A DNA stretch of 64,000 nt. Source: an uncultured Chitinophaga sp. GTDB lineage: Bacteria > Bacteroidota > Bacteroidia > Cytophagales > Cyclobacteriaceae. A program made the translations under genes and the position numbers. Location of the stretch: NCBI GenBank assembly GCA_902168205.1, contig CABHOK010000014.1:310001-374000 (forward strand), written 5' to 3'. Under the pieces are notes generated by a model that saw only the letters and a list, made by a program, of their open reading frames with translations, was not told the origin of the DNA and made no database searches. Shown here in pieces: positions 16,280 through 25,426 of the stretch (the first letter of the stretch is position 1; the number at the start of each line of letters is the position of its first letter).

Positions 16280-16792
16280 CTAACGGTTCAACCGCCAATG
16301 AATCAAATCCTGATCGCGGCTATATTCCTCAAATTTATTTTTGACGAGTACTCGGTGTGAAGGTATATTTTCAACGGGTGTATCGGCTATAATTGTTTTC
16401 AAGTTATCGTGTGCAAAGCCCCAGGCTGCGAGTGCCTGTAGGGCCTCCGTTGCATAGCCTTTGCTGTGATAACGAACATCAAGTCCGTAACCCACCATGG
16501 ATTTACCTTCATCATCCGGAAGTCCTGCAAAGCCGACTCCACCAATCGCTACGCTTTCATGTTTGAGTAGAATTTCCCAGTTGGTATACCACTCAAAAGC
16601 ATGCGCATAGACTTGAGTTTTGTCGAGCCAGAATTCAATGGCTTCTTCCAGGTCTTTTACTACGCGCGGATCGTTTTGTCTCACTTCATACTTTACTCCC
16701 AGGTTTACGGCTAATGCCGGTGGATCATTTTTATATAGTACTAACTGCGCGTGCGTAAGTGGCACGAGCTTCAGTCGTGTTGTTTCTAACAT
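16280..16792 (-). CDS. GNAT-family N-acetyltransferase (RimJ/RimL-like)
   Basis: 170 residues. The N-terminus METTRLKLVPL-like (here LETTRLKLVPL) and the core VGYGLDVRYHSKGYATEALQAL carry the acetyl-CoA pyrophosphate loop (R/Q-x-x-G-x-G/A variant HSKGYA). NIPSHRVLVKNKFEE is the usual C-terminal strand-helix. The acceptor substrate is unknown. Monocistronic, divergent from the glycosyltransferase. Confidence 0.86.
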   Translation of the reverse strand: MLETTRLKLVPLTHAQLVLYKNDPPALAVNLGVKYEVRQNDPRVVKDLEEAIEFWLDKTQVYAHAFEWYTNWEILLKHESVAIGGVGFAGLPDDEGKSMVGYGLDVRYHSKGYATEALQALAAWGFAHDNLKTIIADTPVENIPSHRVLVKNKFEEYSRDQDLIHWRLNR

Positions 16793-16819
16793 TTGATTTC
16801 GAATTTTAAATACAAAAGA

Positions 16820-16914
16820 TTATCTCCTCTCAAAGAGGACTTGAGATAACGTGCGGTCTGCACGATCGTATCATACTGCTAACCGATAGCAGCACGCGAC
16901 ATTCCTTGACGGAA
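16820..16914. other. Run of small stem-loops in the GNAT/glycosyltransferase intergenic region
   Basis: Within the 271-base divergent gap four hairpins follow one another: TTATCTC/GAGATAA (16820-16849, with CTCT/AGAG inside), CGTGC/GCACG (16850-16864), CTGCTA/TAGCAG (16876-16892) and TTCC/GGAA (16902-16914). No coding frame of use is present. It may be a structured leader, a small RNA or a decayed repeat. Confidence 0.35.
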
Positions 16915-17063
16915 CATCGATGATCAGGCCCTTCCAGGCGTAGAAATAAATATGCGTGTTTTCAGAGGCGTTTAACTCCGTAACAAAAATAATAAAGCTT
17001 GCGATGGAAAAAAAACTGCCGCGCGCAGAGTCCGACTGTTAACTGTTTTTCTTTCTTTGCACC

Positions 17064-18245
17064 GTGAAAGTCCTGATTCTCCATCAACATTTTAATACAC
17101 CCCAAAGTGGTGGAGCTCTTCGCTCCTATTATCTCGCAAAAGCATTGACAGACCACGGCATCGAGACAGTTGTTATTACAGGACACAATGAGAAGGACGA
17201 ACGGACGGAATATATCGAAGGAATAGAAATACACTACCTGCCGATTGCTTACGAAAACAGGTTTGGATTTTATAAACGCAGCCGCTCCTTTATCAACTAT
17301 ATAATTCAATCGGTTCGCGTGGCCGGAACCTTAAAAGGTGTGGATGTATGCTACGCCATGTCTGTTCCGCTCACCATCGGCCTGGCCGCTATATGGCTGA
17401 AGAAGCAGCATAAGATTCCCTATATTTTTGAAGTAGGCGACCTATGGCCGGATGCGCCTATACAAATTGGTGTTATTAAAAATTACTTCTTCAAGCAGGC
17501 ATTGTATAGCCTTGAGAAGACTATATATCAACAGGCACAGTCGGTGGTAGCGCTGTCGCCTATGATCAAAGATGCTATTGTAAAAAAGGCACCGGGAACA
17601 AACGTGCATCTGATACCGAACATGGCTGACACGGCGTTCTATATTCCTGAGTCTAAAAACCCTGTTCTTGAAAACAAATTTGGTGTGAGCAATAAATTTG
17701 TAGTGTCATATATAGGCGCGATCGGTTATGCCAATGGACTGGATTATTTCCTGGAGTGCGCACGCAATTGTCAGAAAGCTTCATTGCCGGTTCACTTCTT
17801 CCTGTGTGGCGATGGCGGTATGGCCACGCGTTTGCAACAGAGCTCTAAAACGCTGCGACTAAATAATCTCACGTTTATACCGTTTACAAACCGCGATGGT
17901 GTAAAAGAATTGCTGAACGTTACCGATGCAAGCTTTATCTGTTATAAACCTTTACCTGTTCTTGAAACCGGATCGCCCAATAAATATTTTGACGGACTCG
18001 CTGCCGGCAAACTGATCGTTATCAATTTTGGTGGATGGATCAAAGATGAGATCGAGAAATATAGCTGCGGATTTTACAGTGATTCAAAGCACCCGACAGA
18101 CTTTACGCAGAAGATACAGGTATATATCAACAACCCAGCCCTGTTAAAACAAAGCCAACTCGCGAGTCGCAAGCTGGCCGAAGAAAAATATTCAAGAGTA
18201 AAATTGAGCGAAGCGTTCAGCGCTATATTCCGAAACCTTCGCTGA
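17064..18245 (+). CDS. Glycosyltransferase family 4 (WbuB-like)
   Basis: 393 residues with a GTG start, preceded at 5 bases by a TTTG promoter box. GT-B fold: the N-terminal glycine-rich donor-side loop QHFNTPQSGGALRSYYLAKAL (split around residue 8-28), VGDLWPDAP in the middle, and the C-terminal nucleotide-sugar region (SYIGAIGYANGLDYFL, ETGSPNKYFDGLAAGK). This subgroup transfers amino-sugars in surface polysaccharide synthesis at the inner membrane, yet no other polysaccharide gene is adjacent, so it acts alone or with distant genes. Confidence 0.88.
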   Translation: MKVLILHQHFNTPQSGGALRSYYLAKALTDHGIETVVITGHNEKDERTEYIEGIEIHYLPIAYENRFGFYKRSRSFINYIIQSVRVAGTLKGVDVCYAMSVPLTIGLAAIWLKKQHKIPYIFEVGDLWPDAPIQIGVIKNYFFKQALYSLEKTIYQQAQSVVALSPMIKDAIVKKAPGTNVHLIPNMADTAFYIPESKNPVLENKFGVSNKFVVSYIGAIGYANGLDYFLECARNCQKASLPVHFFLCGDGGMATRLQQSSKTLRLNNLTFIPFTNRDGVKELLNVTDASFICYKPLPVLETGSPNKYFDGLAAGKLIVINFGGWIKDEIEKYSCGFYSDSKHPTDFTQKIQVYINNPALLKQSQLASRKLAEEKYSRVKLSEAFSAIFRNLR

Positions 18246-18246
18246 G

Positions 18247-18705
18247 TTACTTCGATATGGCATTCCAGATATCAACATCCAGCAGGTACGTTCCATCGGG
18301 CTGGCGTTTCCATACATTGGCAAATTTCACTTCGGTAACAAATACGGAATCCTGGTACTTAACCTTCGTCTTGGTTCTGCCGGTTTCATATATATACTCT
18401 CCGTTGCCATCAACTGTAAGCGTTTGAGTGTCCATATCGAGTAACTGCGAATCCTTCATCGCTCTACTCCAGAAATTCCTAATGGTTTGTTTGCCTACGA
18501 AGATCTCGTATGTACCGTTCGGGCAGAGCTTCGCGCTATCCGTATACATCGATGCAAGCTTTTCGGCATCACCTTCCTTGAAGAAAGCACCAAGTTTCTC
18601 ATTTCGTTCGTGAAGGATTTCGCGCATTTTGGCTGCCGATGGTTTCTCTTCCTTACAACTGCAGCAACCGATAGCTACTGCGATAGTTAATATTAAGAAT
18701 CTCAT
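18247..18705 (-). CDS. SnoaL/DUF4440-like lipoprotein (NTF2 fold)
   Basis: 152 residues. The signal ends in a lipobox GCCSC, so the mature protein is probably lipid-anchored. The NTF2-like cone fold reads as LHERNEKLGAFFKEGDAEKLASMYTDSAKLCPNG ... KQTIRNFWSRAM ... FANVWKRQPDGTYLLDVDIWN. Such domains bind small hydrophobic ligands or act as isomerases; no catalytic residue can be assigned. One base separates its stop from that of the convergent glycosyltransferase. Confidence 0.78.
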   Translation of the reverse strand: MRFLILTIAVAIGCCSCKEEKPSAAKMREILHERNEKLGAFFKEGDAEKLASMYTDSAKLCPNGTYEIFVGKQTIRNFWSRAMKDSQLLDMDTQTLTVDGNGEYIYETGRTKTKVKYQDSVFVTEVKFANVWKRQPDGTYLLDVDIWNAISK

Positions 18706-18736
18706 GAAGTATATATCTGTAGTTTTAAACGTTACG

Positions 18737-19159
18737 TTATTGAAGTATCAACCGGCAATCTTCCGTATCCAGATTTGTTCTTCTGTCGAAAGTGAAATCG
18801 TAAAAGCCAGCATCATCCTTTTTTGCTTTAATGATTACCCGACTTCTTCCGGTTTCAAGTTTCTGGTTGTCGTACGCCTTCAGCAAAACAGTGTCTGCAA
18901 AATCCTGGTTAAATATACAGTATACACTTACCAAGTTGTCGACTCCGAGCGTGTCATTGGCAATAATTACTTTGCCAAGCTCAAGTCCTTTCTGTTTCAG
19001 CTCAGGACTCAGCTCTACTTCAACTTTAAAAGAATTCTGCACACCGCTGGAAGCACCTTTAATAAATTCGCCTACAGCTTCGCCAGTCTTTTCACCGGTG
19101 CGTTTCAGGGAGCATGCTGATACAGCAACGATCAGCATGAACATGTATATGGTTTTCAT
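18737..19159 (-). CDS. Small lipoprotein of unknown function
   Basis: 140 residues from the ATG at 19159 (MKTIYMFM); a start 21 bases further out adds a polar segment before the signal and is less likely. The lipobox VSACS gives a lipid-anchored mature protein beginning CSLKRTGEKTGEAVGEF. The rest alternates charged strands (FKVEVELSPELKQKGLELGKVI) and has a second Cys near the end. Not recognised. It lies 22 bases downstream of the Gfo/Idh/MocA gene and may share its message. Confidence 0.6.
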   Translation of the reverse strand: MKTIYMFMLIVAVSACSLKRTGEKTGEAVGEFIKGASSGVQNSFKVEVELSPELKQKGLELGKVIIANDTLGVDNLVSVYCIFNQDFADTVLLKAYDNQKLETGRSRVIIKAKKDDAGFYDFTFDRRTNLDTEDCRLILQ

Positions 19160-19181
19160 AGGGTATATATCCGGTAACAAA

Positions 19182-20372
19182 TTATTCGAGTATACGCTCG
19201 GATATCTTTCCGGTTTTCTTGTTCTTCAGAATAACTTTCTTGGCACCGTAGTGTGTCACTTCTTCTTTCACCAAGTGGTGGTCTGCATCGTACTCAATCA
19301 AGTGACTGTCTTTTGTAACTCCGGTCTTACCTCGCCAAATGTCGAGCTTTACAGGTTCCCACTGTTTGGTCTTCGCTGATTTATAGGCAGCATCCAATAT
19401 CGCATTTACAACATAGCCATCGTAGAATGTTTCCTTCGGAGCTATACCCTTTTCCATCGCGTTGAACATGTCCATGAACATGTGATTATAGCCAAGCTCA
19501 TTCAGCTCATCGCCTACCGGGAATAACCAGCCTGTGTTACTTTCTGCTTTCTCGGCAACATAGTCGGCACCCTTACCAGTGGTGAACATATCAAAGCCTG
19601 TACGAAGGAAACTGTTGATCCATATAGTACCCTCCGTTCCCATTACTTCATCACGCAAGTCAAGTCCTCCGCGGAATGTCCAGCTTACTTCGAATTGTCC
19701 TATCGCACCGTTCTCATATTTCACCAGACCTATAGCGTGATCTTCCGCATCAATCGGTTTTACTTGTGTATCGGCCCAGCACATCACCTCCACCGGCTTA
19801 ATATCTTTACCGATATAGCTTCGTGTTATCTCTACGCAGTGACATCCCAGGTCGAGTATACATCCGCCACCAGCCTGCTCTATATCCCAGAACCAATCGC
19901 TGTGCGGACCAGGGTGTGTTTCGCGTGATTTAGCCCAGAGTATTCTTCCCAGTGCTCCGTTCTTCACACTCTCCATCGCCTTTATAAATTTAGGTGTATA
20001 TACCAGGTCTTCCAGGTAGCCATTAAATACACCGGCCTTCTCTACCGCTTCCAGCATACGCTTGGCTTCTTCTGCGTTGCGCCCCAGAGGCTTGGTAGTG
20101 ATCACTCCCTTTTTATGCTTGCAGCAAAGTAATACCGCTTCTTCATGCAGGTTGTTCGGTAACGATATACATACTACATCTACATCCGGTCGGTTGATTG
20201 CTTCTTCCATGGTAGTAGTGGCAAACGCTACTTTGTAGTCTTGTGCAAATTTCTTGGCACTTTCCTCTCTGCGCGAATAGATGCTCACAATTTTATCCTT
20301 GCTTCTATAGCCTTGCAGTGAATCAGCATAAAATCGTCCGATGAAACCGGAACCAAGCATGGCAATGTTCAT
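19182..20372 (-). CDS. Gfo/Idh/MocA-family oxidoreductase
   Basis: 396 residues. The Rossmann motif GSGFIG (7-12) starts the NAD(P)-binding domain; TTKPLGRNAEEAK has the catalytic-type Lys of the (E/T)KP motif, and the C-terminal sugar-binding domain begins near ILDLGCHCVEI with the conserved His. The family oxidises or isomerises sugar-like substrates such as inositol or glucosides. It lies 57 bases downstream of an MFS permease of the nucleoside/sugar type, so uptake and oxidation of a polyol or sugar is the plausible unit. Which sugar is not visible. Confidence 0.9.
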   Translation of the reverse strand: MNIAMLGSGFIGRFYADSLQGYRSKDKIVSIYSRREESAKKFAQDYKVAFATTTMEEAINRPDVDVVCISLPNNLHEEAVLLCCKHKKGVITTKPLGRNAEEAKRMLEAVEKAGVFNGYLEDLVYTPKFIKAMESVKNGALGRILWAKSRETHPGPHSDWFWDIEQAGGGCILDLGCHCVEITRSYIGKDIKPVEVMCWADTQVKPIDAEDHAIGLVKYENGAIGQFEVSWTFRGGLDLRDEVMGTEGTIWINSFLRTGFDMFTTGKGADYVAEKAESNTGWLFPVGDELNELGYNHMFMDMFNAMEKGIAPKETFYDGYVVNAILDAAYKSAKTKQWEPVKLDIWRGKTGVTKDSHLIEYDADHHLVKEEVTHYGAKKVILKNKKTGKISERILE

Positions 20373-20429
20373 AGTGGTGTAGTTTTTTAGTGGTGAATAT
20401 TTTGAATACGTTGCTATATATCAGCAGCA

Positions 20430-21626
20430 CTAATTTGTTGCCTGTTTTATCTCGTCTTTTTCCTTAAAGAAGAACACGAAGTATAACACGACAGCAACTG
20501 CTATATAGGCTGGCACAAACCAGATTTCTTTCCATTGGTGAACGCCATCAACGGTATAATGATCGGTTGTAAAACCCGAGAACCATGTACCGATAAACAT
20601 ACCCACACCATACGTTGCAAAGGTAAAGAGACCTTGTGCAGCATTCTTGATCTTCTCTCCGGCTTTCTTTTCGGTATACATATAGCCTGTTACAAAGAAG
20701 AAGTCGTAACAGATGCCGTGCAGTACAATGCCTGCATATAGCATCCACAGGTTTGAATCAACATTACCGTAGGCAAAGCACACATAGCGCAAAATCCATG
20801 CAGCCATACCCAGCAATAACATTTTCTTTACACCAATGCTGTTAAACAAGAATGGTATAGCGAGTATAAATATAGCTTCTGATACCTGTCCTAATATCAT
20901 CTTACCGGCAGCATTGTTAAGACCAACTTCGTTCAGGAATAAGTTTGCAAATCCATAATAGAATGATAGTGGTATACATACCAGTATGGCCGCTATGAAA
21001 AATATAAGATAGGGCTTGTCCTTGAAAAGCACGACAGCCTCTGTACCCAGCGCACTGGATGCACCTGCCGATTTACCTTTCGGTGGTGTGTTGGGAAGTA
21101 TAAAGCTGATGAGTCCAAGCACTGCTGAAGCCGCTGCCGCCATGTAGAAAGTTTCTTTTGTTTTTTCGATCGACAGGAATCCGATCATCAGTCCCGCGAG
21201 TATCCACCCTACCGTTCCAAATACTCGTATCCACGGAAACTGTTTTCCGGGGTCAGTCATTTGTTGAAAGGCTATGCTATTGGACAACGCGATGGTAGGC
21301 ATGTAAAGCAGTGAATAGAAAAGTATAATCCAGTAGAAAGCTGTGTTATTGGTAATAGCAGTTGCCAGGTATAATAATACGGCACCGAGTAAATGCAGCA
21401 CACCCATAATGCGTTGTGCGGCAAAGTACCGATCGGCCACCATGCCTACAAAGAAAGGCGAGATCATGGTAGCAATCGCCAATGCACTATAGGCTGCTCC
21501 GATCTGAATCCCCGAAGAGTTCAGAAATACAGACATATACGTACCCATCGTAACATACCATGCACCCCAGATAAAATATTCCAGGAGCATCATGGCGGAG
21601 AGCTTAACAAAAACAAGTGGTTTCAT
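20430..21626 (-). CDS. MFS transporter, nucleoside:H+ symporter (NupG)-like
   Basis: 398 residues with about twelve membrane helices and the NupG-type features MMLLEYFIWGAWYVTMGTY at the N-terminus and FPWIRVFGTVGWILAG before the second half. Bacteroidota members of this group often sit with Gfo/Idh/MocA dehydrogenases and transport sugars rather than nucleosides. Here it is the first gene of a two- or three-gene unit with such a dehydrogenase. A leader hairpin lies 28-46 bases upstream. Confidence 0.85.
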   Translation of the reverse strand: MKPLVFVKLSAMMLLEYFIWGAWYVTMGTYMSVFLNSSGIQIGAAYSALAIATMISPFFVGMVADRYFAAQRIMGVLHLLGAVLLYLATAITNNTAFYWIILFYSLLYMPTIALSNSIAFQQMTDPGKQFPWIRVFGTVGWILAGLMIGFLSIEKTKETFYMAAAASAVLGLISFILPNTPPKGKSAGASSALGTEAVVLFKDKPYLIFFIAAILVCIPLSFYYGFANLFLNEVGLNNAAGKMILGQVSEAIFILAIPFLFNSIGVKKMLLLGMAAWILRYVCFAYGNVDSNLWMLYAGIVLHGICYDFFFVTGYMYTEKKAGEKIKNAAQGLFTFATYGVGMFIGTWFSGFTTDHYTVDGVHQWKEIWFVPAYIAVAVVLYFVFFFKEKDEIKQATN

Positions 21627-21653
21627 AGTAACTCAGTGAAAGAGTGAAGAAAG

Positions 21654-21672
21654 ATACAGGGATGACCTGTAT
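21654..21672 (-). promoter_or_regulatory. Short inverted repeat in the permease leader
   Basis: ATACAGG (21654-21660) and CCTGTAT (21666-21672), 7-bp perfect arms with 5 bases between, 28 bases upstream of the permease ATG. Placement suits an operator; a second palindrome is found 40 bases further out. Confidence 0.4.
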
Positions 21673-21713
21673 GGATAAAACCACCCGTAAAAAATTTTTG
21701 AATTAAATGATTC

Positions 21714-21730
21714 GTGTGTTCAGTACACAC
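21714..21730. promoter_or_regulatory. GTGTGT/ACACAC palindrome upstream of the permease
   Basis: GTGTGT (21714-21719) and ACACAC (21725-21730) flank 5 bases. It lies between the end of the HExxH-protein gene and the permease; no clean U-tract follows on the minus strand, so it could be an operator or a weak transcript end. Confidence 0.35.
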
Positions 21731-21760
21731 CTGATTTTATACATCACACAGAACAATTGC

Positions 21761-22090
21761 TTATATAAACTTCACCCATGCAAACAACTTTCGCCTGCGG
21801 ATGTAGTGAAGGTTATGTTCAAAAGTATAGGCCTCTTTCTCGAATGGAATGTTGTAATAGGCAGTATCGTGATTTTTACCCTTGAGACGGGCGATCAGAT
21901 AAAATAACAGGTATAACAACCAATGAAAGACAAACAGCATTTCAAGCTGCTGGTAGAAATGAATGAGTTCGTGATTGATGATGATCTCCTTTTCACGAAC
22001 TCCTTTCCAATAGAAAATGAAAATAAAAAATGAGAAGCCGGTATAATACCGGAAGAGTTTCTTATCTGTTTGTATGCGGATCGGTATCAC
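21761..22090 (-). CDS. Minimal membrane HExxH (gluzincin-like) protein
   Basis: 109 residues starting at GTG. It has a hydrophobic stretch at 16-29, then INHELIHFYQQLEML with a full HExxH zinc motif (H40-E41-L42-I43-H44), a membrane helix at about 52-68, and a downstream helix IPFEKEAYTFEHN whose E84 or E86 could be the third zinc ligand, the arrangement of minigluzincins. It overlaps the polyprenyl synthetase stop as GTGA (4 bases), so the two are translationally coupled. Peptidase activity is inferred from the motif only; the coupling hints at a role near the membrane or isoprenoids. Confidence 0.7.
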   Translation of the reverse strand: MIPIRIQTDKKLFRYYTGFSFFIFIFYWKGVREKEIIINHELIHFYQQLEMLFVFHWLLYLLFYLIARLKGKNHDTAYYNIPFEKEAYTFEHNLHYIRRRKLFAWVKFI

Positions 22091-23061
22091 GACTGGCGCT
22101 CAATCAACGCCTCGGCATAGCCTCTTAACAGTGCTCGTGTTTCCGGCTTAACGCTTACTTTCTCCAGACTGTCAAACCCCTTGCGGAAGAACTGATCGAT
22201 TTTCTTTTCGGTCAGAGCCGGTACACCAAGGTCATCATATATAGCCCTTACACCGGCAACTTTTTTGTTCTTGTTGAACTTCCGGAGCGAAAGCCATTCA
22301 TCCAGTTGCTTTTTAGTTTTGCCTTGTGCTTTCTCGCGAGCCTTTATCAACAGAAACGTCTTTTTGTTAGCGATGATATCTCCTCCTACCTGCTTACCAA
22401 ACTTTTCCGGATCAGCATAGGCATCCAGTAAATCATCTTTCAGCTGAAAGCCTATACCTATATTTGTTCCGAACTCGCGGAGCGCTTTACGATCTTCTTC
22501 AGGAGCATCGGCCAATATAGCGCCTAACTCAAGACTAAAGCCCAGCAACACAGCAGTCTTTAACCGGATCATGTTAATATACTGTTCTTCAGTTACTTTG
22601 TCGGTTGTCTCAAACTCCATGTCCCATTGCTGTCCTTCACATACTTCGGCTGCACATTGATTGAATGCTTTCAGTACAACTTTCAGCTTCTCAGGCTCTA
22701 TACCGAGAAACATATCATATACTTTCACCAGCATAACATCGCCTGAAAGTATAGCGGTATTTACATTCCACTTCTCGTGCACAGTTTGTTTACCTCTGCG
22801 CAACGGGGCTTTATCCATGATATCATCGTGCATCAGGGTAAAGTTGTGAAAAGCCTCTACGGCCACTGCATAGGGTACTATAGCTTTCGCATCATTTTTA
22901 TACAATGAATAGGAAAGCAACGCCAGCATCGGACGCAGACGCTTGCCTCCCAGACTCATCAGATAACGAATGGGTTCATAAAGTGATGCGGGCTGCTTAC
23001 CGTACTTCTGTTTTGAGATTTCTTTCTCGAGTAACGATAGGTATAACTTCAGTTGCTGCAT
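22087..23061 (-). CDS. Polyprenyl synthetase (short-chain trans-prenyl diphosphate synthase)
   Basis: 324 residues. The first Asp-rich motif DDIMD is at 79-83 and the second DDLLD at 209-213, with LGGKRLRP at 38-45 binding isopentenyl diphosphate. The residue five before the first motif is Phe (F74), which in this family blocks long chains and suggests a C15-C20 product (farnesyl or geranylgeranyl diphosphate); that is inference. It feeds quinone, carotenoid or undecaprenyl synthesis, with precursors from the DXP route (dxs is also in this window). Coupled to the small HExxH protein and 48 bases downstream of rnr. Confidence 0.92.
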   Translation of the reverse strand: MQQLKLYLSLLEKEISKQKYGKQPASLYEPIRYLMSLGGKRLRPMLALLSYSLYKNDAKAIVPYAVAVEAFHNFTLMHDDIMDKAPLRRGKQTVHEKWNVNTAILSGDVMLVKVYDMFLGIEPEKLKVVLKAFNQCAAEVCEGQQWDMEFETTDKVTEEQYINMIRLKTAVLLGFSLELGAILADAPEEDRKALREFGTNIGIGFQLKDDLLDAYADPEKFGKQVGGDIIANKKTFLLIKAREKAQGKTKKQLDEWLSLRKFNKNKKVAGVRAIYDDLGVPALTEKKIDQFFRKGFDSLEKVSVKPETRALLRGYAEALIERQS

Positions 23062-23109
23062 AAACGAAAATCCGTAGACTGTATTAAACCGCGAAGGTGC
23101 GATTTTGAT

Positions 23110-25302
23110 TTAATCTTCGAAAGATTTTTTTGCTACCTGATCAGCAAATACAAGGTCGATCAATCGTTTATCGATATCGGTTTTCTTTACACGAACTTTT
23201 ACACGGTCGCCCAGTGTATAGATCTTTTTGCGCTTGCGGCCTACGATACGATATTTCTTCTCATCGAACTCATAGAAATCATCCGTCAGGTCTGCGAGGC
23301 GAATCATGCCTTCGCATTTTGTTTCAATGATCTCTACATATAGGCCCCACTCGGTTACACCGGAGATCAACCCTTCGTACACCTTGTTCTCTGCAGACGC
23401 CATGAACTCTACCTGCTTGTATTTGATGGAAGCACGCTCGGCATCGGCCGCACGTTTTTCGCGCTCGGAAGAGTGCAAACTTTTTTGTTCAAAGTCTTCC
23501 TTGCTCACAGGTTTACCATCGTCCAGGTAATGTTGCAATAACCGATGCACCATCATATCCGGATACCGGCGGATTGGTGAAGTAAAGTGTGCATAATGCT
23601 CGAATGCCAAACCAAAATGTCCTTTTGTTTCGGTTGAATACTTCGCTTTAGCCATGGTGCGTATCGCGAGCTGTTCGAGTATATTTTGCTCGGGCTTACC
23701 TTCTATCTTTTCCATCAAGTCATTTAATGAACGGCTGATAGATTGCTCCTCCACATTCATTTTGTGACCAAACTGCTTGGCAAACACCGAGAAGTCTTTC
23801 ACTTTATCGGGATCCGGGAAGTCGTGTATACGGTATACAAATGTATTCTTCTCTTTGCCTTTCTTGTAGTTATATACGAAGGTTGCCACCTGCTTATTGG
23901 CAAGCAACATAAACTCTTCAATAAGCTTATGCGCATCTTTTCTAACCTTGGGTATAACTGCGAGCGGTTTACCTTTTTCGTCAAGCTTGAATTTTACTTC
24001 GGTGGTCTCAAAGTTAACGGCACCTTTATTGAAGCGTTCTTTACGGAGTTTCTTGGCAAGTGTATTCAGTGTGATCAGCTCGTGTGCATAATCACCTTTA
24101 CCACTCTCCAGTATTTCCTGCGCTTCTTCATAGGTAAAGCGTCTGTCGGAATGGATAATCGTTCTGCCGAACCACTCACTCTTGATCTTTGCTTTATCAT
24201 CCATCTCGAACACTGCAGCGAAAGTAAGTTTATCTTCCTTCGGACGAAGCGAACACAGTCCGTTCGATAATCTCTCCGGAAGCATTGGTATAGTACGGTC
24301 TACGAGATATACCGAGGTAGCACGATCGTATGCTTCTTTCTCAAGTTCTGATTTAAGATCTACATAGTGCGTTACATCGGCAATGTGCACACCAATCTCA
24401 TAATTACCATTGTCTAATTTTCTGAATGACAAGGCATCATCAAAGTCTTTGGCATCAAGCGGGTCGATGGTAAACGTAGTGATCTCACGAAAGTCTTTAC
24501 GTTTCTTGATCTCTTTCTTGGTTATACCTTCGTCAATGGCTTCTGACTCACGCTCAACATGTTCAGGAAACTTGAACGGTAATCCGAACTCTGCCATGAT
24601 CGAGTGTATCTCGGCTTCATTCTCACCGGCTTTACCCAGTACATCTACAACTTTCGCTTCGGGTTTACGATCATGCTCTGCCCACGATGTAACTTCAATA
24701 ATTACCTTATCACCATTGCGTGCGTTGTTGATGTTCTCAGGGTATATAAAAAAGTCCTGGTGCATTTTGCGATAATCCGCCACGACAAAAGCAAAGTTCT
24801 TCGACAGTTCTATTTTGCCTACATAGCGCGTACGATTACGCTTGATCACTTCGGTAATTTTTCCTTCCGGATGATCACCATGCCGCGTTGGTAATATCTC
24901 CAGTTTTACGGTATCTCCGTCAACGGCAGAAGCCATATCACGCGACTTTACAAATATATCTTCCTTGTCTGCGCCTAAACGAACATAGGCAAAGCGCGAG
25001 CTTACATGATCTACAATACCGGTTAACTCTTCGCGTTCACGATTGGTTATATAGCTTCCGTTGCTTAATTCCTTGATACGTTCATCATCTGCCAACTGGT
25101 AGACCAGGTGCGTTGCCTGCTTTATATCTTCACGTTTTTTTAGGCCTAACTTTTTGAGTAACTGCTTCATGCTATAGGCTCTGCCGGGGGCACTGTCGAG
25201 CAGCTCTAAAATGGCATCTTGCCAAATATTCTTTAACGATTTGCCTTTAAGCGACTTGCCTTTGGTCTTTTGGGGTTTCGATTCTTTTTTCTTCTTGCTC
25301 AT
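23110..25302 (-). CDS. rnr: Ribonuclease R
   Basis: 730 residues. A basic N-terminal helix-turn-helix region (KKKKESKPQKTKGKSLKG) precedes two cold-shock-like OB domains. The RNB catalytic core has TIDPLDAKDFDDAL with the four metal-binding Asp residues, and GVHIADVTHYV. The C-terminal S1 domain begins GLISGVTEWGLYVEI. RNase R is the processive 3'-5' exonuclease that degrades structured RNA. It is the first gene of a minus-strand run rnr - prenyl synthetase - HExxH protein, and it is divergent from tpx. Confidence 0.95.
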   Translation of the reverse strand: MSKKKKESKPQKTKGKSLKGKSLKNIWQDAILELLDSAPGRAYSMKQLLKKLGLKKREDIKQATHLVYQLADDERIKELSNGSYITNREREELTGIVDHVSSRFAYVRLGADKEDIFVKSRDMASAVDGDTVKLEILPTRHGDHPEGKITEVIKRNRTRYVGKIELSKNFAFVVADYRKMHQDFFIYPENINNARNGDKVIIEVTSWAEHDRKPEAKVVDVLGKAGENEAEIHSIMAEFGLPFKFPEHVERESEAIDEGITKKEIKKRKDFREITTFTIDPLDAKDFDDALSFRKLDNGNYEIGVHIADVTHYVDLKSELEKEAYDRATSVYLVDRTIPMLPERLSNGLCSLRPKEDKLTFAAVFEMDDKAKIKSEWFGRTIIHSDRRFTYEEAQEILESGKGDYAHELITLNTLAKKLRKERFNKGAVNFETTEVKFKLDEKGKPLAVIPKVRKDAHKLIEEFMLLANKQVATFVYNYKKGKEKNTFVYRIHDFPDPDKVKDFSVFAKQFGHKMNVEEQSISRSLNDLMEKIEGKPEQNILEQLAIRTMAKAKYSTETKGHFGLAFEHYAHFTSPIRRYPDMMVHRLLQHYLDDGKPVSKEDFEQKSLHSSEREKRAADAERASIKYKQVEFMASAENKVYEGLISGVTEWGLYVEIIETKCEGMIRLADLTDDFYEFDEKKYRIVGRKRKKIYTLGDRVKVRVKKTDIDKRLIDLVFADQVAKKSFED

Positions 25303-25426
25303 GCGAGCGGGTTTTTAATTAACTAAACTAAATATGATTCGCTTCTAAATATCAGCAATTCATATCATTCTACATTCATACGATGCTGCTAATCAAAATA
25401 AAATTATGCCATTACCAGAACATAAT

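Noticed and set aside
23743-24270. 175-codon plus-strand frame antisense to rnr
   Set aside because: Complement of the RNB catalytic domain; no independent support.
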